Part shown: piece after piece, positions 1 to 6,991 of the stretch | Numbering within the stretch: the stretch's first letter is position 1 | How the letters are laid out: every line of letters begins with the position of its first letter | From: Paracoccaceae bacterium | GTDB lineage: Bacteria; Pseudomonadota; Alphaproteobacteria; Rhodobacterales; Rhodobacteraceae | Assembly: GCA_003512825.1 (NCBI GenBank) | Contig: DOOI01000218.1 | Span: 19,724 to 29,703, forward strand | Direction: 5' to 3' | Length of the DNA stretch: 9,980 nucleotides | Program-made: the position numbers and the translations under genes | Notes under the pieces: generated by a model | Told to the model about the DNA's origin: nothing | Databases searched by the model: none | What the model saw: the letters and a program-made list of their open reading frames with translations, nothing else

Positions 1-841
1 GCAACCCTATGACATGGAAGTGGGCGCAGGCACCTTCCACCCGGCCACCACTTTGCGCGCGCTGGGCACCAAGGCGTGGGCCGCGGCCTATGTCCAGCCG
101 TCGCGCCGCCCCACCGATGGGCGCTACGGTGAGAACCCCAATCGCCTCCAGCACTATTACCAATATCAGGTGCTGATCAAACCCTCGCCCCCCGATCTGC
201 AAAACCTCTATCTGGGCTCCCTCAAGGCCATCGGCATCGACACCGATCTGCACGATATTCGCTTCGTCGAAGATGACTGGGAAAGCCCCACCTTGGGCGC
301 ATGGGGGCTTGGCTGGGAAGTGTGGTGCGATGGCATGGAAGTGTCACAATTCACCTACTTCCAGCAGGTTGGCGGCCATGATTGCACCCCGGTTTCCGGT
401 GAGTTGACCTATGGGCTTGAGCGTCTGGCGATGTATGTCTTGGGCGTCGATCATGTCATGGACATGCCGTTCAATGATCCGTCTGCGCCAATTGCGCTGA
501 AATATGGCGATATCTTCCGCCAGACCGAGGAAGAATATTCGCGCCACAACTTTGATGGAGCCAATACCGAGAACCTGTTTCAGCATTTCAAAGATGCCGA
601 AGCCGAGTGCCAGCGCCTCTTGGCGATGGACGATCTCGATCCCCGCTCTGGCAAACGCATTGTCATGGCCCACCCGGCCTATGACCAATGCATCAAGGCC
701 TCTCATCTCTTCAACTTGCTGGATGCGCGCGGCGTGATTTCCGTCACCGAGCGCCAAGCTTATATTGGTCGTGTGCGTGCCTTGGCCAAACTCTGCGCCG
801 ATGCTTTCGTGCGGACCGACGCCGGAGGATATCAGGCATGA
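1..841 (+). CDS. glyQ: Glycyl-tRNA synthetase alpha subunit, 5'-truncated by window edge
   Basis: Catalytic alpha chain of the bacterial alpha2beta2 glycyl-tRNA synthetase, which activates glycine with ATP and charges tRNA-Gly in the cytoplasm. The reading frame is already open at base 2 ([10 protein letters not shown]), and that motif normally lies about 22 residues into GlyQ. The ATG at 14 is therefore an internal methionine, and about 279 of roughly 300 residues are present. Near-invariant family segments are visible: [40 protein letters not shown] and FTYFQQVGG followed by [10 protein letters not shown]. These form the class II catalytic core that binds ATP and glycine. The TGA stop (839-841) overlaps the ATG of the next gene as ATGA, so translation is probably coupled. 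Identity is very secure; the true start lies left of the window. Confidence 0.97.
   Translation, partial: QPYDMEVGAGTFHPATTLRALGTKAWAAAYVQPSRRPTDGRYGENPNRLQHYYQYQVLIKPSPPDLQNLYLGSLKAIGIDTDLHDIRFVEDDWESPTLGAWGLGWEVWCDGMEVSQFTYFQQVGGHDCTPVSGELTYGLERLAMYVLGVDHVMDMPFNDPSAPIALKYGDIFRQTEEEYSRHNFDGANTENLFQHFKDAEAECQRLLAMDDLDPRSGKRIVMAHPAYDQCIKASHLFNLLDARGVISVTERQAYIGRVRALAKLCADAFVRTDAGGYQA
824..828 (+). promoter_or_regulatory. Ribosome binding site deciding the start of the 838 gene
   Basis: GGAGG inside the last codons of glyQ, 9 bases before the ATG at 838. It supports 838 as the start over the second ATG at 844 and over any upstream start in that frame. Confidence 0.7.
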
Positions 842-1383
842 CGATGGGTAAATTTCTCGCGGGGTTGATCGTGATTTCAGCATTGCTCGTCGGCGCTGGC
901 GTTTATTACATGCAGGTTTATGCGCTCTACACGACGGTTTCGGCCAAGGGCGTGGGCGATGTGGAAATGACCCGCATCGACGGCAACATTCCCGAGCCCG
1001 TGCTCTATTCGGACTTCGAAGCGATCGACAGCGACAGCTCTCCCATTCGCTACCGCGCCTGCTTTCGCACTGAAATGTCCGCGGCCATGATGACCGAGAC
1101 CTATGTGCCCTACGAAAAAGCCGAGCCGCGCAACGCGCCCAATTGGTTCGGGTGCTTTGACGCGAAAGAAATCGGCGCAGCCCTCGAAGAAGGTCGCGCG
1201 CTGGCGTTCCTTGGCACGTCCAACATCCATTACGGCATCGACCGCGTCGTGGCCGTTCTGCCTGACGGGCGCGGCTTTATCTGGCACCAGATCAATCGCT
1301 GCGGCGAAGTGGTCTTTGACGGCCAGCAAGCTCCAGATGACTGCCCCAAGCCCCCTGCGGCTTCGGCTGTGAAAGGCAACTGA
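838..1383 (+). CDS. Membrane-anchored cysteine-rich protein of unknown function (DUF6446-like)
   Basis: A 181-residue protein with no function I can assign. Residues about 4-26 form one hydrophobic segment ([20 protein letters not shown]) after a short positively charged N-terminus. This fits a signal anchor with the remainder in the periplasm. The rest is a soluble domain with four cysteines at about 75, 106, 155 and 169, which suggests two disulfides. Notable stretches are [21 protein letters not shown] and [12 protein letters not shown] recall a Rhodobacterales family, DUF6446, at this position between glyQ and glyS; that is memory, not a search. The gene overlaps glyQ by 4 bases and ends 1 base before glyS, so it should be co-expressed with both. 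Such proteins are sometimes labelled histidine kinase, but no kinase motif is visible. Confidence 0.85.
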   Translation: MTMGKFLAGLIVISALLVGAGVYYMQVYALYTTVSAKGVGDVEMTRIDGNIPEPVLYSDFEAIDSDSSPIRYRACFRTEMSAAMMTETYVPYEKAEPRNAPNWFGCFDAKEIGAALEEGRALAFLGTSNIHYGIDRVVAVLPDGRGFIWHQINRCGEVVFDGQQAPDDCPKPPAASAVKGN

Positions 1384-1384
1384 T

Positions 1385-3442
1385 ATGGCCGATTTACTGA
1401 TCGAACTCTTCTCCGAAGAAATCCCCGCCCGTATGCAGGCAAAAGCCGCCGATGACCTCAAGCGCATGGTCACCGATGGGCTGGTTGACGCGGGCCTCAC
1501 CTATGCGGCCGCCGCTGCTTTTGCGACGCCGCGCCGGCTTTGCCTTGCCCTTGAGGGTCTGGACGCCCAGTCAAAACCTGTCGTCGAAGAGCGCAAAGGC
1601 CCCAATACGTCTGCGCCGCAACAGGCGCTTGATGGCTTTCTACGCTCGACAGGGCTGACGATTGAGCAGCTCGAAAAGCGCGCCGACAAGAAAGGCGAAG
1701 TCTGGTTTGCCGTGATGAAAAAGCCGGGCCGCCCCGCTGCTGAGATCATCGCCGAAACACTCGAAGCCACGATCCGCACCTTCCCATGGCCCAAATCCAT
1801 GCGTTGGGGCACAGGGGCGCTGCGCTGGGTCCGCCCGCTGCATTCCATCCTGTGCCTGCTGTCGTCAGAAGCGGGGGCCGATGTCGTGCCCCTTTCCGTC
1901 GATGGCATCGCTTCGGGCGACAGTACCGAAGGCCACCGTTTCATGGCGCCGGGCCGTTTCTCTGTCTCATCGTTTGAGGATTACCGTGCCAAACTCAAGC
2001 GGGCCTTCGTCGTTCTCGACCCCACAGAACGCGCCAATGCGATCTGGGCGGATGCCAGCGCACAGGCTTTCGCCAATGGTCTGGAACTTGTCGAAGATCG
2101 CGGTCTTTTGGCCGAAGTTTCGGGCCTCGTGGAATGGCCCGTCGTGCTGATGGGCAAGATCGGCGAAGAATTCCTAGGGCTTCCGCCAGAAGTGCTGCAA
2201 ACCTCGATGAAAGAGCATCAGAAATTCTTTTCCGTGCGAAACCCCAAGACAGGCCGCATTGAGCGCTTTGTCACTGTGGCCAATCGCGAAACCGCCGATC
2301 ACGGCGAAACCATCCTCAAAGGCAACCAAAAGGTGCTCTCTGCGCGGCTTTCCGATGCGCGCTTCTTCTGGGAAAACGACCTTCGCGTCGCCAAGGCAGG
2401 CATGGGCGAGTGGCTCGACGGCCTCAAATCCGTGACCTTCCACAACAAACTCGGCTCCCAAGCCGACCGCATTGAACGCATCGCCGCCCTTGCGCGCGAA
2501 ATCGCGCCCCTCGTGGGCGCAGATGCCGCCCAAGCCGAAGAAGCCGCCCGCATCGCCAAGGCCGATCTGCGTTCTGGCATGGTGGGGGAATTCCCCGAAC
2601 TCCAAGGCGCGATGGGCCGCTACTACGCGCTCGAAGCCGGACGCGCCGCCGCTGTGGCCGATGCCGCCCGCGACCATTACTCGCCCCTCGGCCCGTCCGA
2701 CGCCGTGCCCACCGCGCCCGTTTCGGTAGCCGTGGCCCTGGCCGACAAGATCGACACGCTCACAGGCTTCTGGGCCATCGACGAAAAGCCCACAGGCTCC
2801 AAAGACCCCTTCGCGCTGCGCCGCGCGGCTTTGGGGGTCACACGCCTCATCGTCAGCAACAGCGTGCGCGCCCCGCTTGCAGAGGTTTTTGCCAAAGGCT
2901 ACGCGGGCAATGACGGGGCCGACCTCCTCGCCTTCTTCCATGACCGCCTCAAGGTCTTCCTCAAAGACCAAGGCATCCGTCACGACGTGATCGACGCTTG
3001 CCTTGCCATGCCCGGCAACGATGACCTGACCCTCCTCGTGAAGCGCGCCGAAGCGCTCAACGCCACGCTCGCCACCGAAGACGGCGCAAACCTTGTGGCT
3101 GGCTTCAAACGCGCCGCCAATATCCTCAGCCAAGCCGAGGCAAAAGACGGCGTCGAATATAGCTACGGCGCAGATGTGAAATTTGCGGAAACCGACGAGG
3201 AGCGCAGTCTTTTTGCCGCGCTCGATGCTGCCGAAACGCGCATCGCCCCTGCCATGGCCAAAGAAGACTTCGCCGCCGCCATGGCTGCGATGGCTGGCCT
3301 TCGCGCGCCTGTGGATGCCTTCTTCACCGCTGTGCAGATCAATACCGACAATCAAATCGTGCGCCGGAACCGTCTCAACCTGTTGAGCCGGATTCGCACA
3401 CTCTGCCTCTCGGTGGCGGACCTCACGAAACTCGACGGTTGA
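1385..3442 (+). CDS. glyS: Glycyl-tRNA synthetase beta subunit
   Basis: Beta chain (685 residues; the E. coli protein is about 690) of the tetrameric glycyl-tRNA synthetase. It binds tRNA-Gly and works with GlyQ. The N-terminus LLIELFSEEIPARM matches the typical LLVE-EELP opening of GlyS. The middle shows characteristic segments such as MKEHQKFFSV, ARFFWENDL and FHNKLGSQADRIERI, the last in the HD-like region. The C-terminal 100 residues or so (VDAFFTAVQINTD, then RRNRLNLLSRIR) match the DALR-type anticodon-binding domain. The ATG at 1385 is preceded by AAAGG at 1372-1376 with an 8-base gap and lies 1 base after the stop of the membrane protein gene. A strong hairpin follows the stop. No frameshift or missing domain is seen. 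Confidence 0.97.
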   Translation: MADLLIELFSEEIPARMQAKAADDLKRMVTDGLVDAGLTYAAAAAFATPRRLCLALEGLDAQSKPVVEERKGPNTSAPQQALDGFLRSTGLTIEQLEKRADKKGEVWFAVMKKPGRPAAEIIAETLEATIRTFPWPKSMRWGTGALRWVRPLHSILCLLSSEAGADVVPLSVDGIASGDSTEGHRFMAPGRFSVSSFEDYRAKLKRAFVVLDPTERANAIWADASAQAFANGLELVEDRGLLAEVSGLVEWPVVLMGKIGEEFLGLPPEVLQTSMKEHQKFFSVRNPKTGRIERFVTVANRETADHGETILKGNQKVLSARLSDARFFWENDLRVAKAGMGEWLDGLKSVTFHNKLGSQADRIERIAALAREIAPLVGADAAQAEEAARIAKADLRSGMVGEFPELQGAMGRYYALEAGRAAAVADAARDHYSPLGPSDAVPTAPVSVAVALADKIDTLTGFWAIDEKPTGSKDPFALRRAALGVTRLIVSNSVRAPLAEVFAKGYAGNDGADLLAFFHDRLKVFLKDQGIRHDVIDACLAMPGNDDLTLLVKRAEALNATLATEDGANLVAGFKRAANILSQAEAKDGVEYSYGADVKFAETDEERSLFAALDAAETRIAPAMAKEDFAAAMAAMAGLRAPVDAFFTAVQINTDNQIVRRNRLNLLSRIRTLCLSVADLTKLDG

Positions 3443-3456
3443 CACTTTAAGTGACA

Positions 3457-3486
3457 CCCCCGCGCTTGCAATGACAGGCGCGGGGG
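3457..3486 (+). terminator. Strong GC-rich hairpin between glyS and the PPDK-like gene
   Basis: CCCCCGCGCTTG (3457-3468) pairs with CAGGCGCGGGGG (3475-3486) around a 6-base loop, giving a 12-bp stem with one G-U pair. There is no following T-run, so it is not a classic intrinsic terminator. It could be a U-less terminator, an attenuator, an mRNA-stability element protecting the glyS 3' end, or a structure controlling translation of the next gene, whose possible ATG (3490) starts 4 bases later. The hairpin is seen; its role is inferred. Confidence 0.5.
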
Positions 3487-3505
3487 GCCATGCTGCGCGC
3501 GAAAA

Positions 3506-3511
3506 CAGGAG
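3506..3511 (+). promoter_or_regulatory. Ribosome binding site favouring a GTG start at 3520
   Basis: CAGGAG sits 8 bases before an in-frame GTG at 3520. The competing ATG at 3490 has only the G-run of the hairpin's right arm upstream, which would be paired in the folded RNA. This favours the GTG. Confidence 0.5.
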
Positions 3512-3519
3512 TCGCCGCA

Positions 3520-6090
3520 GTGCAGCACGTGGACCTCGGGCAAGACCCCAACGTCACTTTTATTACCCCCACCGCGCCCATGTCGCCCGCGACGCATGGC
3601 GGGCGGGCCAAATGCTTGCAGCGCCTTGTGCGCCTTGATTTGCCTGTGCCCAAAACCGTGGCGTTGTCTTTTGATGCGGTGCATCGGATCGCCTCGGGCG
3701 AAATCCTCGATATGGGGCGGCTATTGGCGCCTTTCGGACCAAACCCGCTGCTTTGCGTGCGTCCTTCCTCCGAAGACCCCGACTGGGGTGGGCCGGGCGC
3801 AATCCTGAACATCGGTATGAATGATGCCCGTTTCGTCGATATGTGCGACGAACATGGCGCCGATGCTGCCACAGCCGCCTATATTCGGTTCGTGCAAAGC
3901 TACGCGGTGCATGTTGCGCGCCTTGACCCGGATATTTTCGACGATGGGGGCCTCACCGGGCCAGAAGGCCTATCGGAAATGCTGCGTGCCTATGAGGACG
4001 AAACCGACGAACCCTTCCCGCAAGATCCGGGCCGTCAACTCTCCGAGGTGCTCCGCTCGATGGCGCGCGCTTGGGAAGGCACCACCGCGCGCCTTTTGCG
4101 CCAAGCCAAAGGGGCGCCCGCAGATGCCGGGCTTGGCCTTGTGGTGCAGGAAATGGCCTTGGGCCTTGGCCATGGCGAAAGCGGCTCCGGTGTGATCCAA
4201 TTGGTGAACTCCCAAACAGGTTTGCCCCAGATTACAGGGCGTTACCTGTCGCAAAGCCAAGGGCGTGACGCGCTGTCCGAGGCCGAAGCCATCTTCCTGA
4301 GCCGCGATCCGCGCGGCCCTTCTCTCGAAGATTTGGCGCCTGCCGCCTATACCGACTTGATCCGCATTACTGCACTCATGCGGAAAAAGCTCCGCGAAGA
4401 AATGCAGGCAGAGTTCACCATCGAAAATGGCCATGTACATATTCTCGACGGTGTGCGCGTGGCACGCTCCGCTCAGGCCGCCGTGCGGATCGCGGTGGCC
4501 TTGGCCGAAGATGGCATCATTCCCCGCGAAGAGGCGCTCTTGCGCGTAGAGCCGCGCGCGATCAACGAAATGCTGCACCGTCAAGTCGACCCGGACGCCC
4601 CGCGTGACCGCATCGCCAAGGGTATCGCGGCCAGTCCCGGCGCCGCGTCGGGCCGGATCGTGTTTTCCGCCAATGAAGCACAAGCCAGTGCGGCGCGCGG
4701 CGAGCCCTGCATTCTCGTGCGCCGTGAAACCTCCCCCGAAGATATTCGCGGCATGCATTCCTCGGTGGCGGTGCTGACCGAACGCGGCGGCATGACCAGC
4801 CACGCAGCAGTGATTGGCCGCGGCATGGGCTTGCCCTGCGTTGTCGGGGCCTCTGACATCAAATACGACGCCCGCAAGAACGGCATTGTAGGCCCCGATG
4901 GCCGCTTGTTCCGGGCTGGCGACGTGATCACAATCGACGGCACCACGGGCGATGTATTGGCCGGCGAAGCGCCGATGCTGGAAGCCGCTCAAGACGACGC
5001 CTTCCAAGTGTTGATGGGCTGGGCAGACGCGGTGCGCGATATCGGCGTGCGCGCCAACGCAGACACGCCTGCCGACGCGCAGACGGCGCGGAACTTCAAG
5101 GCCCAAGGCATTGGCCTGTGCCGAACCGAACACATGTTCTTCGAAGCCGACCGCCTGACGGTGATGCGCGAAATGATCTTTGCCGACGGTGCCAAGGATC
5201 GTCGCGCCGCGCTTGATCGCTTGCTGCCTATGCAACGCGCTGACTTCACAGAGCTTTTTCGGATCATGGAGGGAATGCCTGTGTGCATTCGTCTCTTCGA
5301 TCCACCCTTGCACGAATTCTTGCCTTCGGATCGGGCGGGCATGCGTGAATTGGCCGAGGCGCTTGATCTGCCGCTGTCGGATGTCACACGGCGGGTGGAT
5401 GAACTCAGCGAATATAACCCCATGCTTGGCATGCGCGGTGTTAGGCTTGGGATCACTGTGCCCGAGATCTACGATATGCAGGCCCGTGCCATTTTTGAGG
5501 CAACACTGGAAGCCAGCCGCGACGGTGCGCCTGTGGTGCCCGAGGTGATGATCCCGCTTGTCTCGGCCAAACGCGAGGTCGAGTTGGTCAAGACCCGTAT
5601 CGATGCGGTTGCCGCTGCGGTGCGGACCGAGAAAGGCCGCGATTTCACCTATCGCTTGGGTGTCATGGTCGAAACGCCCCGCGCCGCGCTGCGTGCGGCC
5701 GAGATTGCACCGCAGGTGGCCTTTCTCTCCTTCGGCACCAATGACCTGACGCAGATGACCTATGGTCTCTCGCGTGATGACGCGGGCCGCTTTATGTCGA
5801 CCTATGTGCAACAAGGCGTTTTCCCCGAGGATCCCTTCCACCGCCTCGACATAGATGGCGTGGGTGAATTGTTGCAGATCGCCGCCCAGCGCGGCCGTGC
5901 AGCGAAGTCGGATTTGACGCTGTCGATCTGCGGCGAACATGGCGGCGACCCCGAATCAATCGCCTTTTGTCGGGCCGCTGGTTTCACCTATGTGTCGTGT
6001 TCCCCCTTCCGAGTGCCCGTCGCAAGGCTCGCTGCAGCGCAGCTATCCGTCAGGGAGAAGATAGGCGAATCCCCTCGGCTTACGCGCTGA
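3520..6090 (+). CDS. Pyruvate phosphate dikinase-like protein with degenerate ATP-binding domain
   Basis: About 856 residues from GTG 3520 (866 from ATG 3490), near the usual PPDK length. Classic PPDK interconverts ATP, phosphate and pyruvate with AMP, PPi and PEP through a phosphohistidine. The central domain is intact: SPGAASG near 370 and RGGMTSHAAV with His428, preceded by Thr426, the residue phosphorylated by PPDK regulatory proteins in other species. The C-terminal PEP/pyruvate TIM barrel is also intact: CRTEHMFF (Arg535), RLFDPPLHEFLP (Arg591), NPMLGMRGVRLG, SFGTNDLTQMT and ICGEHGGDP with the acid/base Cys804. The N-terminal ATP-grasp region is divergent. The usual GGK is GGR (Arg29), SVRSGA is CVRPSS (Arg81 kept), and the segment around EFTIE keeps Glu298 but has Asp310 where catalytic Gln is expected. 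The glyS-PPDK neighbourhood supports descent from ppdK. Whether it still uses ATP is uncertain, so I give no gene symbol. Confidence 0.85.
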   Translation: MQHVDLGQDPNVTFITPTAPMSPATHGGRAKCLQRLVRLDLPVPKTVALSFDAVHRIASGEILDMGRLLAPFGPNPLLCVRPSSEDPDWGGPGAILNIGMNDARFVDMCDEHGADAATAAYIRFVQSYAVHVARLDPDIFDDGGLTGPEGLSEMLRAYEDETDEPFPQDPGRQLSEVLRSMARAWEGTTARLLRQAKGAPADAGLGLVVQEMALGLGHGESGSGVIQLVNSQTGLPQITGRYLSQSQGRDALSEAEAIFLSRDPRGPSLEDLAPAAYTDLIRITALMRKKLREEMQAEFTIENGHVHILDGVRVARSAQAAVRIAVALAEDGIIPREEALLRVEPRAINEMLHRQVDPDAPRDRIAKGIAASPGAASGRIVFSANEAQASAARGEPCILVRRETSPEDIRGMHSSVAVLTERGGMTSHAAVIGRGMGLPCVVGASDIKYDARKNGIVGPDGRLFRAGDVITIDGTTGDVLAGEAPMLEAAQDDAFQVLMGWADAVRDIGVRANADTPADAQTARNFKAQGIGLCRTEHMFFEADRLTVMREMIFADGAKDRRAALDRLLPMQRADFTELFRIMEGMPVCIRLFDPPLHEFLPSDRAGMRELAEALDLPLSDVTRRVDELSEYNPMLGMRGVRLGITVPEIYDMQARAIFEATLEASRDGAPVVPEVMIPLVSAKREVELVKTRIDAVAAAVRTEKGRDFTYRLGVMVETPRAALRAAEIAPQVAFLSFGTNDLTQMTYGLSRDDAGRFMSTYVQQGVFPEDPFHRLDIDGVGELLQIAAQRGRAAKSDLTLSICGEHGGDPESIAFCRAAGFTYVSCSPFRVPVARLAAAQLSVREKIGESPRLTR

Positions 6091-6149
6091 AACTCAACGA
6101 TTAATTGTGTGTCCAAAAGGATTGCTACCGTCCTGATAGGCGATTCCCC
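6060..6149 (+). repeat. Near-direct repeat spanning the end of the PPDK-like gene and the gap after it
   Basis: GATAGGCGAATCCCC at 6060-6074 recurs as GATAGGCGATTCCCC at 6135-6149, matching at 14 of 15 bases with starts 75 bases apart. The first copy is in the last codons of the PPDK-like gene and the second is in the noncoding gap. It could be a small local duplication, a pair of regulator sites on about the same face of the helix, or chance. Confidence 0.4.
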
Positions 6150-6162
6150 GCCCATCTCGAAC

Positions 6163-6187
6163 CGGGTTTCTCTTTACCGTTAACCCG
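6163..6187. repeat. Short inverted repeat overlapping the CtrA-like box
   Basis: CGGGTT (6163-6168) and AACCCG (6182-6187) are perfect inverted arms separated by 13 bases. Six base pairs is modest. It could be an operator or a weak hairpin, and its right arm lies within the TTAA-N7-TTAG element. Confidence 0.3.
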
Positions 6188-6194
6188 ACCTTAG
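6180..6194 (+). promoter_or_regulatory. Candidate CtrA-binding box upstream of the cell wall hydrolase
   Basis: TTAA-N7-TTAG, matching the alphaproteobacterial CtrA consensus TTAA-N7-TTAA at 7 of 8 fixed positions, with the first half extending as TTAACC as in many CtrA sites. It lies about 80 bases before the hydrolase start and just upstream of the candidate promoter, a position compatible with activation. CtrA controls cell-cycle, motility and envelope genes in this class. Binding is inferred. Confidence 0.35.
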
Positions 6195-6206
6195 GTATGC
6201 GCGCCT

Positions 6207-6235
6207 TTGATTTAGCGAGCTGACGCCCCTGCAAT
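6207..6235 (+). promoter_or_regulatory. Candidate sigma-70 promoter for the cell wall hydrolase
   Basis: TTGATT (6207-6212) and TGCAAT (6230-6235) are separated by exactly 17 bases; each matches the consensus at four of six positions. Transcription would begin near 6242, leaving a leader of about 32 bases that contains the AAGGAG ribosome binding site at 6262-6267. The match is modest. Confidence 0.3.
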
Positions 6236-6273
6236 CATCTGCAACGGGTGCAACCAAGCTGAAGGAGACACCA

Positions 6274-6891
6274 ATGACCCGGTTCCTAGCGACCCTGGCA
6301 ATGGCGCTGATCTGCGCGCTCCCTGTGCAGGCCGACACCTCCGTCGTGCGCCTGATCAATACCGAGGCGCGGGGCCTCAATGGGCTGCCCAAGTCGCGGC
6401 TCGACTGGCTGATGAAGGGCCATGCGTCAACACGCGTGTCCTACTCTGCCGAATATCTTGCGGGCCTGCCCAAGGCACGCGGCGGCGAAGAATGGCGCTG
6501 CCTTGCCGAAGCGCTCTACTTCGAAGCGCGTGGCGAGACGGTAAAGGGCCAATTCGCGGTTGCTGAAGTCATTCTCAACCGCGTCGACAGTCCCCGTTTC
6601 CCCGATAGCGTCTGTGGCGTGATCAATCAGGGCACCGGGCGCAAACATGCCTGCCAGTTCAGCTATACATGCGATGGCAAAGCCGAGAACATCGCGGAAC
6701 CGGGGGCTTGGGATCGCGTGGCAAAAGTGGCCAAGCTCATGCTGAGCGGCGCGCCGCGCAAACTCACCGACGGCGCCACCTATTACCACACCACCGCCGT
6801 CCGTCCGACATGGTCGCGTAAATTCGCCCGCACCACGCAGATCGGCGAGCATCTGTTCTACCGTCCGGGCCAAAAGCTGGCCAGCAACTGA
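6274..6891 (+). CDS. Secreted cell wall hydrolase, SleB/CwlJ (Hydrolase_2) family
   Basis: A 205-residue exported protein predicted to cleave peptidoglycan. Residues 1-20 form a signal peptide (Arg3, a hydrophobic core, then LPVQA before Asp21). The Hydrolase_2 domain spans roughly 74-198. It opens with WRCLAEALYFEARGE, where Glu84 begins the E-A-R-G-E signature that holds the likely catalytic glutamate. It continues with AVAEVILNRVDSPRFPDSVCGVI, CQFSYTCDG and GATYYHTT. Several cysteines suit the oxidising periplasm. The family is named for Bacillus spore germination enzymes, but alphaproteobacteria do not sporulate, so a role in vegetative wall remodelling or division is more likely. The start is supported by AAGGAG 6 bases upstream of the ATG. 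It appears to be a single-gene unit, with a promoter-like region before it and a hairpin after it. Confidence 0.93.
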   Translation: MTRFLATLAMALICALPVQADTSVVRLINTEARGLNGLPKSRLDWLMKGHASTRVSYSAEYLAGLPKARGGEEWRCLAEALYFEARGETVKGQFAVAEVILNRVDSPRFPDSVCGVINQGTGRKHACQFSYTCDGKAENIAEPGAWDRVAKVAKLMLSGAPRKLTDGATYYHTTAVRPTWSRKFARTTQIGEHLFYRPGQKLASN

Positions 6892-6912
6892 TCGGGAAAC
6901 TGACGTATTTCT

Positions 6913-6942
6913 GGCCCGAGGTGCCGTTTGGCGTCTTGGGCC
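6913..6942 (+). terminator. Long hairpin between the cell wall hydrolase and folB
   Basis: GGCCCGAGGTGCC (6913-6925) folds onto GGCGTCTTGGGCC (6930-6942) around a GTTT loop. All 13 positions pair, three of them as G-U. It begins 21 bases after the hydrolase stop and is not followed by a T-run, so it may end transcription inefficiently, stabilise the upstream mRNA 3' end, or sit in the folB leader. The structure is seen; its function is inferred. Confidence 0.5.
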
Positions 6943-6991
6943 TGCCGCCGTCTCACGCTACACAACGGTCAAACGCGAACGGAGGGCAGGT

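Noticed and set aside
2174..3457. A 427-codon open frame on the minus strand opposite glyS
   Set aside because: GlyS is unmistakable on the plus strand. The antisense translation has low-complexity Gly/His/Val composition and no family motifs.
3439..3467. TTGACA after the glyS stop as a -35 element for the PPDK-like gene
   Set aside because: No acceptable -10 hexamer lies 16-18 bases downstream; the expected position falls in the GC-rich hairpin arm.
3970..5940. A 656-codon open frame on the minus strand opposite the PPDK-like gene
   Set aside because: It is histidine- and glycine-rich with no recognisable domain. It mirrors the strongly biased GC codon use of a well-supported gene on the other strand.
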